Notes: generated by a model not told the origin, from the sequence alone. 64,000 nucleotides of DNA from Kibdelosporangium sp. MJ126-NF4 (GCF_000826545.1 NZ_CDME01000017.1:124001-188000), one strand, 5' to 3'. Counted from the stretch's first letter, positions 37,994 through 47,299 are shown. Program-made: numbers and translations.

Positions 37994-38953
37994 CTAGATC
38001 CGACCAGCTATCCGGCGGCGGCGGGCCACCTCGGCGAGCACGACGCTCGTGGCGACCGAGGCGTTCAGTGATTCCACGCTCGATGCCATCGGGATCGAGA
38101 CGGTCTCGTCACAGCGCTCACGGACGAGCCTGCTCAGGCCGCGGCCTTCGGACCCGACGACGACCACCAGCGGGCCGTTGGCCAGCTCGAGCTCGTCGAT
38201 GGTGATGGAGCCGTCGGCGTCGAGGCCGACGACCATCAGGCCGGTGTCGGCCCAGTCCTTCAGCGTCCGCGTGAGGTTCGTCGCAACGGCTACCGGCAGC
38301 TTGGCCGCCATGCCCGCGCTTGTCCGCCACGCGACCGCGGTGATGCTGGCGCTGCGCCGCTGTGGCACGACCACGCCGTGCGCGCCGAACGCGGCAGCGG
38401 AGCGGATCACGGCACCGAGGTTGCGCGGGTCCGTGACGCCGTCCAGCGCCACCAGCAGCGCGTCCTCACCGGAGTTCTTCGCCACTTCGAGCAGGTCGTC
38501 CGGGTGGGCGTACTCGTAGGGCGGGATCTGCAGCGAGATGCCCTGGTGCACGGCGTTGTTCGTGAGCTTGTCCAGCTCCGGCCGCGAGACCTCCAGCACC
38601 GAGATGCCACGGTCCGCTGCCATCCGGACCGCCTCGGTCACGCGGTCGTCCGCTTCCACGCCGAGCGCCACGTACAGCGCCGTCGAGGGCACCTCGGCCC
38701 GCAGGCACTCGAGGACCGGGTTGCGCCCGGCCACCAGTTCCGATGTCGGGCCGCTGTCGCGGCGGTTGTCCTGACGCTTCTGTGTCGGCGCACCAGGCTT
38801 GCGGTACGCCTTGTGATTGGGGCGCTCGTGCGCCTTGGGCGTCGGGCCTTTGCCTTCGAGGGCCTTGCGCCGCTGGCCGCCCGAGCCGACTACGGCACCC
38901 TTCTTGGTGCCAGTCTTGCGCATCGCGCCCTTACGCTTTGAGTTGCCCGCCAC
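37994..38953 (-). CDS. rlmB: 23S rRNA (guanosine-2'-O-)-methyltransferase RlmB, SpoU family
   Basis: 319 aa from GTG 38953. A basic, disordered N-terminus (about 1-70) is common in actinobacteria. Then the SpoU substrate-binding domain ([12 protein letters not shown]) and SPOUT catalytic domain with motif 1 [12 protein letters not shown], motif 2 [12 protein letters not shown] and motif 3 [15 protein letters not shown]. Methylates G2251-type ribose of 23S rRNA. The start is 1 bp after the cysS stop. Confidence 0.93.
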   Translation of the reverse strand: MAGNSKRKGAMRKTGTKKGAVVGSGGQRRKALEGKGPTPKAHERPNHKAYRKPGAPTQKRQDNRRDSGPTSELVAGRNPVLECLRAEVPSTALYVALGVEADDRVTEAVRMAADRGISVLEVSRPELDKLTNNAVHQGISLQIPPYEYAHPDDLLEVAKNSGEDALLVALDGVTDPRNLGAVIRSAAAFGAHGVVVPQRRSASITAVAWRTSAGMAAKLPVAVATNLTRTLKDWADTGLMVVGLDADGSITIDELELANGPLVVVVGSEGRGLSRLVRERCDETVSIPMASSVESLNASVATSVVLAEVARRRRIAGRI

Positions 38954-38954
38954 G

Positions 38955-40346
38955 CTAACTGTCCTTCAATGTCCAGAGTGGACCGTCGGGGGTGTCCTCG
39001 ACGGTGATGCCGGCGGTGAGCAGGCGGTCGCGTACCGCGTCGGCGGCGGCGAAGTCACGCTCCTTGCGGGCCCGCTGCCGTTCCTCCAGCAGGGCCTCGA
39101 CGAGCGAAGCCAGCGCGTTGCGGTGCGCAGCGTCCGTTGTGGACTCCTCCGACCATTTGTCCGACAACGGGTCGAGGCCGAGAACGGCCATCATCGCGCG
39201 CACGGCCGAAGCCGACTCGCGCGCCTCGACGTCCTGGTTGGACGCCAGCGCGATGTTGCCCTCCCTGACCGCGTTGTGCACGGCCGCGATCGCCGACGGC
39301 GTACCGAGGTCGTCGTCCATCGCCGCGGTGAACTCCGCCGTCACCGCGCCGAGTTCGACCGCGCCGAGCCTGCCGGTCACGTTGCGCACGAACGTCTCGA
39401 TCCGTCCGTACGCGACAACCGCCTCGTGCAGCGCTTCCTCGGAGTAGTCGATCATCGACCGGTAGTGCGGCGTGACCAGGTAGTACCGCAGCTCCGGCGC
39501 GCGCACCCGGTCGAGCATCGCCGGGATCGACACCACATTGCCCAGCGACTTCGACATCTTCGCGTTGGCCATGGTCACCCAGGCGTTGTGCAGCCAGTAC
39601 CGGGCGAACCCGTCGCCCGCCGCGTGCGACTGGGCCTGCTCGTTCTCGTGGTGCGGGAAGATCAGGTCGATCCCGCCGCCGTGGATGTCGAACTCGCCGC
39701 CCAGGTACGCCGTGGCCATCGCCGAGCACTCCAGGTGCCAGCCGGGACGGCCGGGACCCCAGGGCGTCGGCCAGGACGGCTCGCCGGGCTTGGCGGCCTT
39801 CCACAACGTGAAGTCACGGCTGTCGCGCTTGCCTCCGGCGGCGCTTTCGCCCTGCTGCACCTCGTCCGGCTTCTGCCCGGACAACGCGCCGTATGCGGGG
39901 AACGTCCCCACGGCGAAGTACACGTCACCGGCGGCGGCGTAGGCATGGCCCTTGTCGATCAGGCGCTGCATCAGCTCGACCATCTGGGTCACGTGCCCGG
40001 TCGCACGCGGCATGTACGACGGCGGCAGGCAGCCGAGCGCCTCGTACGCGTCCTCGAACGCGCGCTCGTGCGTCTGCGCCCACTCCCACCATGGCCTGCC
40101 CGCGTCGGCGGCCTTGGTCAGGATCTTGTCGTCGATGTCCGTGACGTTGCGCACGAGCGTGACGTCCAGCCCGCCATGGGCCAGCCACCGGCGCAGAACG
40201 TCGTAGTTGAGCGCCCCGCGGACATGGCCTATGTGCGGAACGCCCTGCACAGTGGCCCCACACACGTAGATGGACGCCGTTCCGTTCCGCGCGGGATGGA
40301 ACTCCCGCGTGCCCCGGGTCGCCGTGTCATACAGGTGAAGGCTCAC
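38955..40346 (-). CDS. cysS: Cysteinyl-tRNA synthetase
   Basis: 463 aa from GTG 40346. Class I synthetase: Zn-ligand Cys29 (YVCGATVQG), HIGH motif at 38-41, [10 protein letters not shown] loop, and [11 protein letters not shown] with further zinc ligands. Linked to rlmB as in mycobacteria (cysS1). C-terminal anticodon-binding DALR domain is present. Confidence 0.96.
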   Translation of the reverse strand: MSLHLYDTATRGTREFHPARNGTASIYVCGATVQGVPHIGHVRGALNYDVLRRWLAHGGLDVTLVRNVTDIDDKILTKAADAGRPWWEWAQTHERAFEDAYEALGCLPPSYMPRATGHVTQMVELMQRLIDKGHAYAAAGDVYFAVGTFPAYGALSGQKPDEVQQGESAAGGKRDSRDFTLWKAAKPGEPSWPTPWGPGRPGWHLECSAMATAYLGGEFDIHGGGIDLIFPHHENEQAQSHAAGDGFARYWLHNAWVTMANAKMSKSLGNVVSIPAMLDRVRAPELRYYLVTPHYRSMIDYSEEALHEAVVAYGRIETFVRNVTGRLGAVELGAVTAEFTAAMDDDLGTPSAIAAVHNAVREGNIALASNQDVEARESASAVRAMMAVLGLDPLSDKWSEESTTDAAHRNALASLVEALLEERQRARKERDFAAADAVRDRLLTAGITVEDTPDGPLWTLKDS

Positions 40347-40377
40347 GCACAGATGGTACGGGAGCCTGGAATCGGGT

Positions 40378-41043
40378 TTACCGGCCGTTCTCCGCGAGAA
40401 CATCCAGCAGTGCGTGCGGGCGCTGGCCGACCGGCAGCGGATCGACGATGGCGACCGCACAGCCGATCTTGGCCGCGCCGCCGTCGGCCTCCTCGCTGTC
40501 GCCGATCATCAGCACCTGCTCGGGCGGCACGCCGAGCCGCTCGCACGCGACGGTGAACAGCCGGGCGTCCGGCTTCATCGCACCCTCCTGAAAGGACAGT
40601 ACGAACTCGCTGACCAGGTCCGCGATCCCGACGCGTTCGAACGCGGGGCGGATGTCCCACGCGATGTTGGAGACCACACCGATCGGCACTCCGGCGTCCG
40701 CCAGCCGCCGTACCGCGGCCGCGGTGTCCGGGTACGGCTCCCAGTTGGCGTTGTTCAGCATGTCCGCGTAGAACAGCTCCGCGTTGCCGACGCCCGCCGC
40801 CCCCAGCACCCCGAGGTAGACCTCCCGGTGCAGGTCAGGGTCCAGATCGCGGCGGTCCCACTGGTCGTGCAGCCGCTCCGGCAGCCCGTCCGGCCGTCCG
40901 GTCGGCGCGGTCATCCGGCGCATGACCTCGACCTGCTGCTCGGCGTCGAGCAGGGTGCCGTCGGTGTCGGTGAGCCCGCTGAGGTCGGGCTCCAGCCGGA
41001 ACAGCGTGCCGGAGAAGTCGAAGAGAACCCCGTTGATCGTCAT
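40378..41043 (-). CDS. HAD family hydrolase with altered motif I
   Basis: 221 aa. Motif I reads DFSGTLF (Asp9 nucleophile, Ser11 where the acid/base Asp usually is, Thr13). Motif II is SNIAWD, motif III Lys in MKPDARLF, motif IV GDSEEAD. All else fits the haloacid-dehalogenase fold with a small helical cap. Loss of the second Asp is known in dehalogenase-like HADs, so phosphatase activity should not be assumed. Confidence 0.82.
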   Translation of the reverse strand: MTINGVLFDFSGTLFRLEPDLSGLTDTDGTLLDAEQQVEVMRRMTAPTGRPDGLPERLHDQWDRRDLDPDLHREVYLGVLGAAGVGNAELFYADMLNNANWEPYPDTAAAVRRLADAGVPIGVVSNIAWDIRPAFERVGIADLVSEFVLSFQEGAMKPDARLFTVACERLGVPPEQVLMIGDSEEADGGAAKIGCAVAIVDPLPVGQRPHALLDVLAENGR

Positions 41044-41095
41044 GACCCCAGGCTATGCGCCGGGCGGTTGCGACCGCCCGGCCTTCAGCTGTCGG

Positions 41096-41491
41096 TCAGA
41101 CGGCGAAACCGGTCAGCTTCGCCGGGGTCAGCCGGACGACCACGCGCACGTGGTCCGTGCCCTCGTCGCCTTTGTAGTCGTCGCCGGTGTACTTGTGCGA
41201 CAGGGTGTTGATCAGCTCGGGGCCGCCGTCCTCGGTGAACGTCACCGTGCCGCGAGCCTCGAAGTAGTTGTACGGGTTCTCGTGGTCGACGACCGTGACG
41301 CTGGCCCTCGGGTCCCGGCGCAGGTTGCGATCCTTCAACCGGCCCTTCACCGTCGAGACGAGCAGGTCGTCGCCGTCGCGGGTGATCCACACGACCGAGG
41401 TCTGCGGGCTGCCGTCGGCGTTGATGGTGGCGATGGTCGCGAAGTTCCTGCCGTCCACGATCGCCCGGACGTTGTCTGGGAGAGAAACCAT
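41096..41491 (-). CDS. PPOX-class F420-dependent flavin/deazaflavin-binding oxidoreductase
   Basis: 131 aa from ATG 41491. Split beta-barrel fold marks: NFATIATINADGSPQTSVVWI, a basic KGRLKDRNLRRDPR loop for cofactor phosphate, and VVDHENPYNYFEARG. Proteins of this type use F420 or flavin for reduction or detoxification. Monocistronic, between HAD and ispF genes. Confidence 0.83.
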   Translation of the reverse strand: MVSLPDNVRAIVDGRNFATIATINADGSPQTSVVWITRDGDDLLVSTVKGRLKDRNLRRDPRASVTVVDHENPYNYFEARGTVTFTEDGGPELINTLSHKYTGDDYKGDEGTDHVRVVVRLTPAKLTGFAV

Positions 41492-41543
41492 GGCGACAAG
41501 CCTATTGCGACAGTTCGGTGTCCACAGAAGTTCGCCCGGTGGT

Positions 41544-42017
41544 TCACATGGTGGGCACGACCAGTGCGCTGGCGATGGCCGCGATGCCCTCACCGCGGCC
41601 GGTCAGGCCGAGGCCGTCGCTGGTCGTCCCGGATACCGAGACAGGTCCGCCGACAGCGTCCGACAGGACCTTCTCCGCCTCGGCGCGGCGCTTGCCGATC
41701 CGCGGCTGGTTGCAGATGACCTGGACGGTGGCGTTGCCCACCTGGAAACCGGCGTCGTCGAGCCTGCGGCGCACCTCTGTGAGCAACTCCACGCCGTGCG
41801 CACCCGCCCAGCGCGGGTCCCCGGTGCCGAACACCGCTCCCAGGTCACCGAGCCCAGCGGCGCTGAGCAGCGCGTCGCACAACGCGTGCGCCGCCACGTC
41901 GCCGTCGGAGTGGCCGTCGCAGCCGTCGACGCCCTCCCACAGCAAACCGGCCATCCAGCAGTCACGGCCGGGGGCGATGGGATGTACGTCAGCGGCGGTT
42001 CCTACCCGTGGGATCAC
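41544..42017 (-). CDS. ispF: 2-C-methyl-D-erythritol 2,4-cyclodiphosphate synthase
   Basis: 157 aa from GTG 42017. Zn ligands Asp10 and His12 (ADVHPI) and the later [16 protein letters not shown]is; substrate motif [20 protein letters not shown]-pathway enzyme for isoprenoid precursors. Its start overlaps the stop of ispD by 4 bp, so the two are co-translated. Confidence 0.95.
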   Translation of the reverse strand: MIPRVGTAADVHPIAPGRDCWMAGLLWEGVDGCDGHSDGDVAAHALCDALLSAAGLGDLGAVFGTGDPRWAGAHGVELLTEVRRRLDDAGFQVGNATVQVICNQPRIGKRRAEAEKVLSDAVGGPVSVSGTTSDGLGLTGRGEGIAAIASALVVPTM

Positions 42018-42541
42018 GGGGTCACGCTAGCGACGTCGATCTCCGTGCGGATACGCAGCCCGTGGGGGTGTCCGGGGACCGTGGTCAGCGGCACGCCCAG
42101 GTTGCGTGGGTCCTCGGCCTGGCGCAACAGCTCGATCGGCGCGCCCAGCGGGGACTGCATGACCCGCAGCTCGGCTCGGTCCCTGGTACCGAGGATCCGG
42201 CCGTCCGGAGCGACCTGTTTGACCGTGTCGGTCAGCGGCAGGATCGGGACGACCGCCTGTGCGCCACGTTCCAGCTCAGCCACGACGGCCTCGACGACCT
42301 CGGGCGGGGTGGCAGCGCGTTCGACGTCGTGGATCAGGCCGAACCGGATGTCCGGGAACATCTCGACGGCCCTGTCCAGCGCGGCACGCATGTCAGTGGG
42401 GTCGGGGGTACAGACAAAAACGTGCCGTACGCACCCAACTTGCTGCAAGGTACGTACGGCACGTTCTGTCAATGGCATGCCATGTACGGAATCCACGCCG
42501 GTCGCCGGCACGACCGCTAGCGCAACGGAACTACTCAGCAC
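42014..42541 (-). CDS. ispD: Degenerate 2-C-methyl-D-erythritol 4-phosphate cytidylyltransferase (IspD-like)
   Basis: 175 aa from GTG 42541; normal IspD is about 230. The frame is intact, but key parts are missing against the remembered M. tuberculosis protein. The glycine/Arg/Lys CTP loop (G-x-G-x-R...PKAF) is replaced by [20 protein letters not shown], the GG-x-x-R-x-x-S/T motif is gone, HDAAR is HDVER, and the TDDA loop is deleted. Retained are [14 protein letters not shown] and [11 protein letters not shown]. It keeps the carD-ispD-ispF operon place. Either it is inactive, with function elsewhere, or it has changed role. Confidence 0.75.
   Translation of the reverse strand: MLSSSVALAVVPATGVDSVHGMPLTERAVRTLQQVGCVRHVFVCTPDPTDMRAALDRAVEMFPDIRFGLIHDVERAATPPEVVEAVVAELERGAQAVVPILPLTDTVKQVAPDGRILGTRDRAELRVMQSPLGAPIELLRQAEDPRNLGVPLTTVPGHPHGLRIRTEIDVASVTP
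42419..42465. repeat. 12-bp inverted repeat inside the ispD-like gene
   Basis: AACGTGCCGTAC (42419-42430) and GTACGGCACGTT (42454-42465) are perfect complements separated by 23 bp, corresponding to codons about 26-41 of the ispD-like gene. In the mRNA it could form a stable hairpin. Confidence 0.7.
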
Positions 42542-42568
42542 TGTGTGGTTTCCGTACTGCGGGGTGGA

Positions 42569-43063
42569 CTAGACCGCCGCGGCTGTGGCGAGAACCTCGT
42601 CGAGGAGGACCTCGGCCTTGTCCTCGTCGGTGCCCTCGGCCAGTGCCAACTCGCTCACCAGTATCTGTCGAGCCTTGGCCAGCATCCGCTTCTCACCCGC
42701 GGATAGACCACGGTCCTTCTCACGCCGCCAGAGGTCTCGCACCACTTCGGCAACCTTGTTCACATCGCCGGAGGCGAGCTTCTCGAGGTTGGCCTTATAC
42801 CGCCGTGACCAGTTGGTCGGCTCCTCGGTGTGAGGAGCACGCAAAACATCGAAGACGCGGTTGAGACCCTCTTGGCCGACGACGTCACGCACGCCTACGA
42901 TCTCGGCGTTGTCAGCGGGTACGCGAACCGTGAGATCACCCTGCGCGACCTTGAGAACGAGGTACTTCTTCTCCTCGCCCTTGATCACGCGTGTCTCTAT
43001 TGCTTCGATGAGAGCGGCACCGTGGTGCGGGTAGACGACGGTCTCTCCGACCTTGAAAACCAT
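42569..43063 (-). CDS. carD: RNA polymerase-binding transcription factor CarD
   Basis: 164 aa. N-terminal RNA-polymerase beta-binding Tudor-like domain ([17 protein letters not shown]...) and C-terminal helical DNA-binding domain with the conserved Trp85 in [13 protein letters not shown] that wedges into the -10 upstream edge. CarD stabilises open complexes, notably at rRNA promoters. It heads the carD-ispD-ispF operon and is divergent from lpqE. Confidence 0.97.
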   Translation of the reverse strand: MVFKVGETVVYPHHGAALIEAIETRVIKGEEKKYLVLKVAQGDLTVRVPADNAEIVGVRDVVGQEGLNRVFDVLRAPHTEEPTNWSRRYKANLEKLASGDVNKVAEVVRDLWRREKDRGLSAGEKRMLAKARQILVSELALAEGTDEDKAEVLLDEVLATAAAV

Positions 43064-43090
43064 GTGTCCTCTGCCCCTTTCGCTGAGCCC

Positions 43091-43096
43091 ATTCTA
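43091..43096 (-). promoter_or_regulatory. -10 element of the carD promoter
   Basis: On the minus strand TAGAAT lies 28 bp before the carD ATG. No good -35 is seen at 17-18 bp (CTGAGG), typical for an actinobacterial housekeeping promoter that relies on -10. Confidence 0.5.
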
Positions 43097-43205
43097 ACAC
43101 GTCCCGCAATCCCCCTCAGCTCGGTGCGAGACGGGTAAGTGCAGGTCAGCGGCTCGAGGATGGACCGGCTGGGGGTTGACAAAATACCGCCTGCCATGCA
43201 TCGAA

Positions 43206-43234
43206 GTGACAATTAACGATCTTGATGGGATACT
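43206..43234 (+). promoter_or_regulatory. Promoter candidate for the LpqE-like gene
   Basis: GTGACA (43206-43211) and GATACT (43229-43234) are separated by 17 bp, matching the -35 and -10 consensus at 5/6 and 4/6. It is 105 bp before the lipoprotein start. A second TTGACA occurs at 43176-43181 without a clear -10. Confidence 0.4.
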
Positions 43235-43339
43235 GCCGGATCCTTTGTGGACATCAACTCGCCGAGGTGCTCGCGGGCGGCCGCAACCCGCCGGATACCC
43301 TTCCGGGAGACGCGTTTTCACCAGGGAGGGACCGGCAAC

Positions 43340-44077
43340 GTGAGTCGTCAACGGCACAGCCTGCGCTTCGCCACTGCGACGGTAGGGATCGCGCTCGCAC
43401 TCGCGGGCTGCGGAGCCGGCCAGATCTCGCAGACCGCCGGCATGGAAGCCGCGGTGAACGGCAGCGGTGGAAACGTCGGCCCAGTGGCCGTCCGCGACAT
43501 CCAGCTCGCCTACCCCCCGCACGGCGTGTACGAGAAGGGCACGGACGCGGTACTGCTGGGCACGCTGGTCAACAGCGGACAAACCGACGAGGAACTGGTC
43601 TCGGTGACCAGCCCGGCCGGTCGGATCCAGATCAGCGGGGACAAGAAGCTGGTCGCCGGTCGCTCGCTGATCCTCCAACTGCCCACGGGTGGCCTGGCCA
43701 CCTCGTCCACGCAGCCCACCACCTCCGGCCCGGCCACCTCCGGTTCGCCGACCACCACCGGCACCCCGACGACCACCGGCTCGTCGGCACCCGGCACCTC
43801 CGGTACGTCCGGCACCTCCGGCGCCCCCGGTACGTCCGGCTCGTCCGCGCCAACGTCCGGGGCGGCGGCAACGACCTCCCGGCCCACGACCACGTCGTCG
43901 GCCGCGACGAAGCTCGGCGAGGTGACGATCCTGCTGAACGACGTGACCGACGAAATCCGTTCCGGCAAGACCATCGAGGTCACGTTCACGTTCCGCGGCG
44001 GATCGGTCACCATCCCGGTGCCGGTCGCCGTGCCCACAACGCCACGCAAGCCAGTGGCAGGCGGAGAAGGCCACTGA
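43340..44077 (+). CDS. lpqE: LpqE-like lipoprotein with Ser/Thr/Gly-rich insert
   Basis: 245 aa from GTG 43340, preceded by AGGGAGGG; upstream codons lack a signal-peptide role. Signal peptide with lipobox LAGC (Cys24). A PCuAC-like beta domain (RDIQLAYPPHGVYEKGTDAVLLGTLVNSG) is split from a final strand segment (TFTFRGGSVTIPVPVAVP) by a long Ser/Thr/Gly/Pro insert (about 118-190). Divergent from carD as is lpqE (Rv3584). Possibly a metal-binding envelope protein. Confidence 0.75.
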   Translation: MSRQRHSLRFATATVGIALALAGCGAGQISQTAGMEAAVNGSGGNVGPVAVRDIQLAYPPHGVYEKGTDAVLLGTLVNSGQTDEELVSVTSPAGRIQISGDKKLVAGRSLILQLPTGGLATSSTQPTTSGPATSGSPTTTGTPTTTGSSAPGTSGTSGTSGAPGTSGSSAPTSGAAATTSRPTTTSSAATKLGEVTILLNDVTDEIRSGKTIEVTFTFRGGSVTIPVPVAVPTTPRKPVAGGEGH

Positions 44078-44101
44078 CTCGGCCCCATCCCAGCTGACGA
44101 A

Positions 44102-44137
44102 AGCGCCCGGCACAGAGAACACAGTGCCGGGCGCTTC
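44102..44137 (+). terminator. Hairpin terminator after the LpqE-like gene
   Basis: AAGCGCCCGGCAC and GTGCCGGGCGCTT form a perfect 13-bp stem with a 10-base loop, 25 bp after the stop, followed by CTCTGT rather than a T-run. Confidence 0.75.
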
Positions 44138-44181
44138 TCTGTATCCGGGCACTCCACTCTCTGTACCCGGGCACTCCACCG
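44138..44181. repeat. 22-bp tandem duplication
   Basis: Two head-to-tail copies (44138-44159 and 44160-44181), each beginning CTCTGTA and containing CCGGGCACTCCAC, differ at two positions. They lie directly after the lpqE terminator in the gene-free region. Confidence 0.8.
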
Positions 44182-44533
44182 CCGCCCAGTCCACGCCCAC
44201 CAGCCTGATGCCGTGATGCGCAACCCACCTCGCGGAGCGAGGGCGATCGAACCCAGTCCCCGCCCAACCCAGCACGGTTTGCGTCGAAGACAGGCAGTTG
44301 GCCGGTCGCGTGTGCTGCTGCCGTGTGGCTGCAGCCGCCGGGTGGCTTCGGCTATCTCGTGGCCTGCCTCAGGGACGAGCTTGTGATGCCCGGTGTGTCG
44401 GGCTCGTTCCCGACGCTCGAGTTCGCTCTTGGCTTTCAAGATTTCCCCTCGCCGGGAGGCAGGCCGCCAAAAGGGGAACACAGGATCTGGAGCCATGGGC
44501 CATCGTTCTAGTTATTGGTGGGTCGGGTGGAGG

Positions 44534-44685
44534 CGGGTGTGTTCCCTTCCGTATGTCCTGCCGGAGGAAACCACGGCGTGCCGGGAGGTCGGTATCGCCT
44601 GCGCTGTGGGTCGGTTTGCGTAGGCCGACCTCCCGACACACCGTGGTATGGCTTCGCCCAGGCCATACGGAAGGGAACACACCCG
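44534..44685. repeat. Long imperfect inverted repeat (cruciform/MITE-like)
   Basis: Left arm 44534-44592 pairs with right arm 44625-44685. The outer 22 bp are perfect (CGGGTGTGTTCCCTTCCGT...), the inner 22 bp match at 20 positions (CCACGG...GGGAGGTCGG), with a diverged segment between them and a 32-base centre. The size, terminal perfection and lack of coding content resemble a miniature inverted-repeat element; no target duplication was confirmed. Confidence 0.75.
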
Positions 44686-44696
44686 AAGCCCACCCA

Positions 44697-44742
44697 TGCG
44701 CTTGCGCGCAACCTCAAAGACCACCTTTGCGCTTGCGCGCAA
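44697..44742. repeat. 15-bp direct repeats
   Basis: TGCGCTTGCGCGCAA occurs at 44697-44711 and again at 44728-44742 (period 31). Each contains a TTGCGCGCAA palindrome. They stand 68-113 bp before radA and could be regulatory. Confidence 0.6.
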
Positions 44743-44809
44743 GGCTTGGGCTGGCTTGGGCTGACACACGACCGTCAGCACTGTCGGTGCCGAGGGCTAG
44801 GTTCTTTCT

Positions 44810-46177
44810 GTGGTGAAGAAGGCGGGTCCTGCGTATCGGTGTGGTGAGTGCGGCGGTGTCGTCGCCAAGTGGTTCGGGCGGTGTCCCGAGTGCCAGGCTT
44901 GGGGGACTATCGAGGAGGTCGCGGCCTCCAGGCCTGCCCTTGCCAAGGTTGTTGCCGGTGCTCCGGCTTCTCCTGCTCGGCCCATTGCCGAGGTTGACGT
45001 CGAGGCCGCGCGGGCGCAGCGGACCGGTGTTCCCGAGTTGGACCGTGTGCTCGGCGGGGGGCTGGTTCCTGGTGCTGTTGTGCTTCTGGCTGGGGAGCCG
45101 GGTGTCGGCAAGTCGACTCTGTTGCTTGAGGTCGCTTATCAGTGGGTCGCCAGGGAGGACTCTTCTGGCCGGGCCCTCTACATCACCGGTGAGGAGTCCG
45201 CTGGTCAGGTGCGTCTGCGGGCCGAGCGGACTGGGAACGTGCACAACGAGATGTTTCTGGCGTCCGAGAGCGACCTGGCGACCGTTATCGGCCATGTCGA
45301 CGCCGTCAAGCCGTCCATGTTGGTGATCGACTCCGTGCAGACCATGTCCTCGCCCGCTGTGGAGAGCTCGGCCGGTGGGGTCACCCAGGTGAGGGCCGTG
45401 ACCGCCGCGTTGGTGGCGTTGGCCAAGGAACGCGCCCTCCCTGTCATTCTCGTCGGCCACGTCACCAAGGAGGGCTCGGTTGCCGGGCCTCGGGCCCTTG
45501 AGCACCTCGTCGACGTTGTCCTGCACTTCGAGGGTGACAAGTACTCGTCGCTGCGGCTCGTGCGTGGGGTGAAGAACCGGTTCGGCGCCGCCGACGAGGT
45601 CGGCTGCTTCGAGATGGTCGAGGACGGCATCGTCGGCGTTCCTGACCCGTCCGGGATCTTCATGAGCAATCGGGTCGAAGGTGTTCCCGGTACCGCCGTC
45701 ACCGTCATCATGGAGGGCAAACGGGCACTGCTCGGTGAGGTCCAGGCCCTTGTCGCCGCCACCGATGCGCCGATGCCGAGGCGCGCTGTCAACGGCCTTG
45801 ACGTGTCCAGAGTCGCGAAGATCCTCGCTGTGCTCGAACGGCGGGCCAGTCTGCCGTTGGGCAAGTCCGACGTTTTCACCGCGACCGTCGGCGGGATGCG
45901 CATCATCGAACCGGCCGGTGACCTCGCCTTGGCCATGGCCGTCGCCAGCGCCAAGCTCGACATCCCGTTGCCCGATGACATGGTCATTCTCGGGGAGGTC
46001 GGTCTCGCCGGTGAGGTGCGCCGGGTCGGCAGTGTCGGCAGGCGACTGGCCGAGGCGGCAAGGCTGGGTTTCAAACGAGCGCTGATCCCGCCGGACTCGG
46101 GGCGGCTGCCCGGAGAGATCAAGGCAACCGTCGTCCCGGACCTGCGGGCGCTGGTGGACACGCTGTCCAAGCGCTGA
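44810..46177 (+). CDS. radA: DNA repair protein RadA/Sms
   Basis: 455 aa from GTG 44810 (a second GTG follows at 44813). C4 zinc finger (YRCGECGG...GRCPECQAWG) at the N-terminus, RecA-like ATPase with Walker A GEPGVGKST, the RadA-specific KNRFG motif (about 257), and a Lon-protease-like C-terminal domain. A branch-migration helicase in recombination. In mycobacteria disA follows radA; here the next gene is convergent and unrelated, only 3 bp away. Confidence 0.95.
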   Translation: MVKKAGPAYRCGECGGVVAKWFGRCPECQAWGTIEEVAASRPALAKVVAGAPASPARPIAEVDVEAARAQRTGVPELDRVLGGGLVPGAVVLLAGEPGVGKSTLLLEVAYQWVAREDSSGRALYITGEESAGQVRLRAERTGNVHNEMFLASESDLATVIGHVDAVKPSMLVIDSVQTMSSPAVESSAGGVTQVRAVTAALVALAKERALPVILVGHVTKEGSVAGPRALEHLVDVVLHFEGDKYSSLRLVRGVKNRFGAADEVGCFEMVEDGIVGVPDPSGIFMSNRVEGVPGTAVTVIMEGKRALLGEVQALVAATDAPMPRRAVNGLDVSRVAKILAVLERRASLPLGKSDVFTATVGGMRIIEPAGDLALAMAVASAKLDIPLPDDMVILGEVGLAGEVRRVGSVGRRLAEAARLGFKRALIPPDSGRLPGEIKATVVPDLRALVDTLSKR

Positions 46178-46180
46178 CCG

Positions 46181-47299
46181 CTACATCGAGCCGACCACGT
46201 CCCAGCTCAGCGAGGTCTCCGACACCGTCGTGCCTGCTCGGGCGGTCGGCGACTCGGTGACCAGCCGGACCTCCCGTCTGCCGAGCAGCAAACCGGTGTT
46301 GGCGTCGACGAGCAGGACGATCGAGTGGTTGGTGTACTGGTTGGTGATGCTCAGTGAGATCGCGGGCCTGCTGTCCCTGGTCCGCGCGGTCCCGGAGATC
46401 GCCAACCACGGGTGGTAACCCAACGCCAGGAACAGCGCTTTGCGCAGGTCGGTCGGGATCGGACGGCTGAGCAGGATCCCGACGTTGTCGACCACGACCG
46501 CGGCCGGGTCGGGGCTGGCCATGGCGTCCCGGGCCAGTCGCTGGTACAGCGCTTGGGGGTCCAGGGGAAGGCTCGCGGCGTACGCCCCGTCGGTCCGGTA
46601 CGCGGTGCGCGTGGCCGGGAAGTAGTCGCCCTTGACCGCGCGGAACACACCCTCCTCTATGGACAGTCCGGACACCATCGTCGGCAGCCGCCCCTCCTGG
46701 GGTATTGGCTCGTTCGTCACCCGGGTGTCGACGTCCCTGCTCACCTGCCAGACACCGCCGCGGTCCAGCGGTACCCACTCCTCCCAATAGCCCACGCTCT
46801 CCCCGCTGGGCCGCTCCCGGCCCGCGCCATGAAGCCACGTGTACGGCTGGTTCCACTCCTTCCTGACCATGTGCAGGTACTCGCCGTTGGCCTGGGGCAG
46901 GTCGTTGACCGGGATCTCCCCGGCCCCGTTGTAGGGCACGGTGATCGGTGGCAACGGCATCCCGCGGTCGACGCCCGGGATGGGCGCGGGCCTGGTCGGC
47001 GCGATCTGATAGGCCTGCCTCGTCGACCAGATGGGCGGCGTCGGGACCATGGTCGTTGCCGGGCCCGTGGGTCGCGGACTGCTCGCGTCGATCACCAACA
47101 CAGTGGCCACGACCGCGGCTGCGGCCGCCACTGCTGTCCACGGCGTGATCCGTCTTGCTTTCCGTTCAGTCAGTGGTCGCCGAACCGGTCCGGTCGCCGT
47201 CTCAAGCAGGAACCTGCCGGACACGAACGCGTCCTCGGTCATCTCCGGCACGTCGTCGCGGAAACCGGCCAGCGCCTCGTCCAGTTCCTGATCGTTCAT
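46181..47299 (-). CDS. CU044_5270 family protein (membrane, sigma-factor partner), copy 1
   Basis: 372 aa from ATG 47299. A cytosolic N-terminus of about 70 residues, one membrane segment (about 70-90), then a large extracytoplasmic beta-rich domain with GEYLHMVRKEW and LVDANTGLLLGRREV. The gene overlaps the stop of a sigma-70 family gene by 4 bp. By arrangement it is likely a membrane anti-sigma factor or sensor, although no zinc-binding HxxxCxxC motif is present. Confidence 0.72.
   Translation of the reverse strand: MNDQELDEALAGFRDDVPEMTEDAFVSGRFLLETATGPVRRPLTERKARRITPWTAVAAAAAVVATVLVIDASSPRPTGPATTMVPTPPIWSTRQAYQIAPTRPAPIPGVDRGMPLPPITVPYNGAGEIPVNDLPQANGEYLHMVRKEWNQPYTWLHGAGRERPSGESVGYWEEWVPLDRGGVWQVSRDVDTRVTNEPIPQEGRLPTMVSGLSIEEGVFRAVKGDYFPATRTAYRTDGAYAASLPLDPQALYQRLARDAMASPDPAAVVVDNVGILLSRPIPTDLRKALFLALGYHPWLAISGTARTRDSRPAISLSITNQYTNHSIVLLVDANTGLLLGRREVRLVTESPTARAGTTVSETSLSWDVVGSM

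Larger units (their letters stand above)
44182..44809. other. Gene-free region between lpqE and radA
   Basis: About 630 bp without a credible gene: the open frames here lack ribosome sites and use Cys, Trp and Arg in a way unlike neighbours. It holds a long imperfect inverted repeat (44534-44685) and two 15-bp direct repeats (44697-44742). The radA promoter should lie in the last 60 bp; no convincing -35/-10 pair was found. Confidence 0.6.

Noticed and set aside
43700..43900. Repeats in the lpqE gene
   Set aside because: In-frame Ser/Thr/Gly/Pro coding repeats forming a linker, not a separate element.
43510..44496. Minus-strand open frame over lpqE and the gene-free region
   Set aside because: Mostly antisense to lpqE; the remaining part has no recognisable family and no start signal, so a decayed gene could not be supported.
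44298..44816. 172-codon open frame before radA
   Set aside because: Cys/Arg/Trp-rich composition, no ribosome site, and it runs through the long inverted repeat; no domain recognised.
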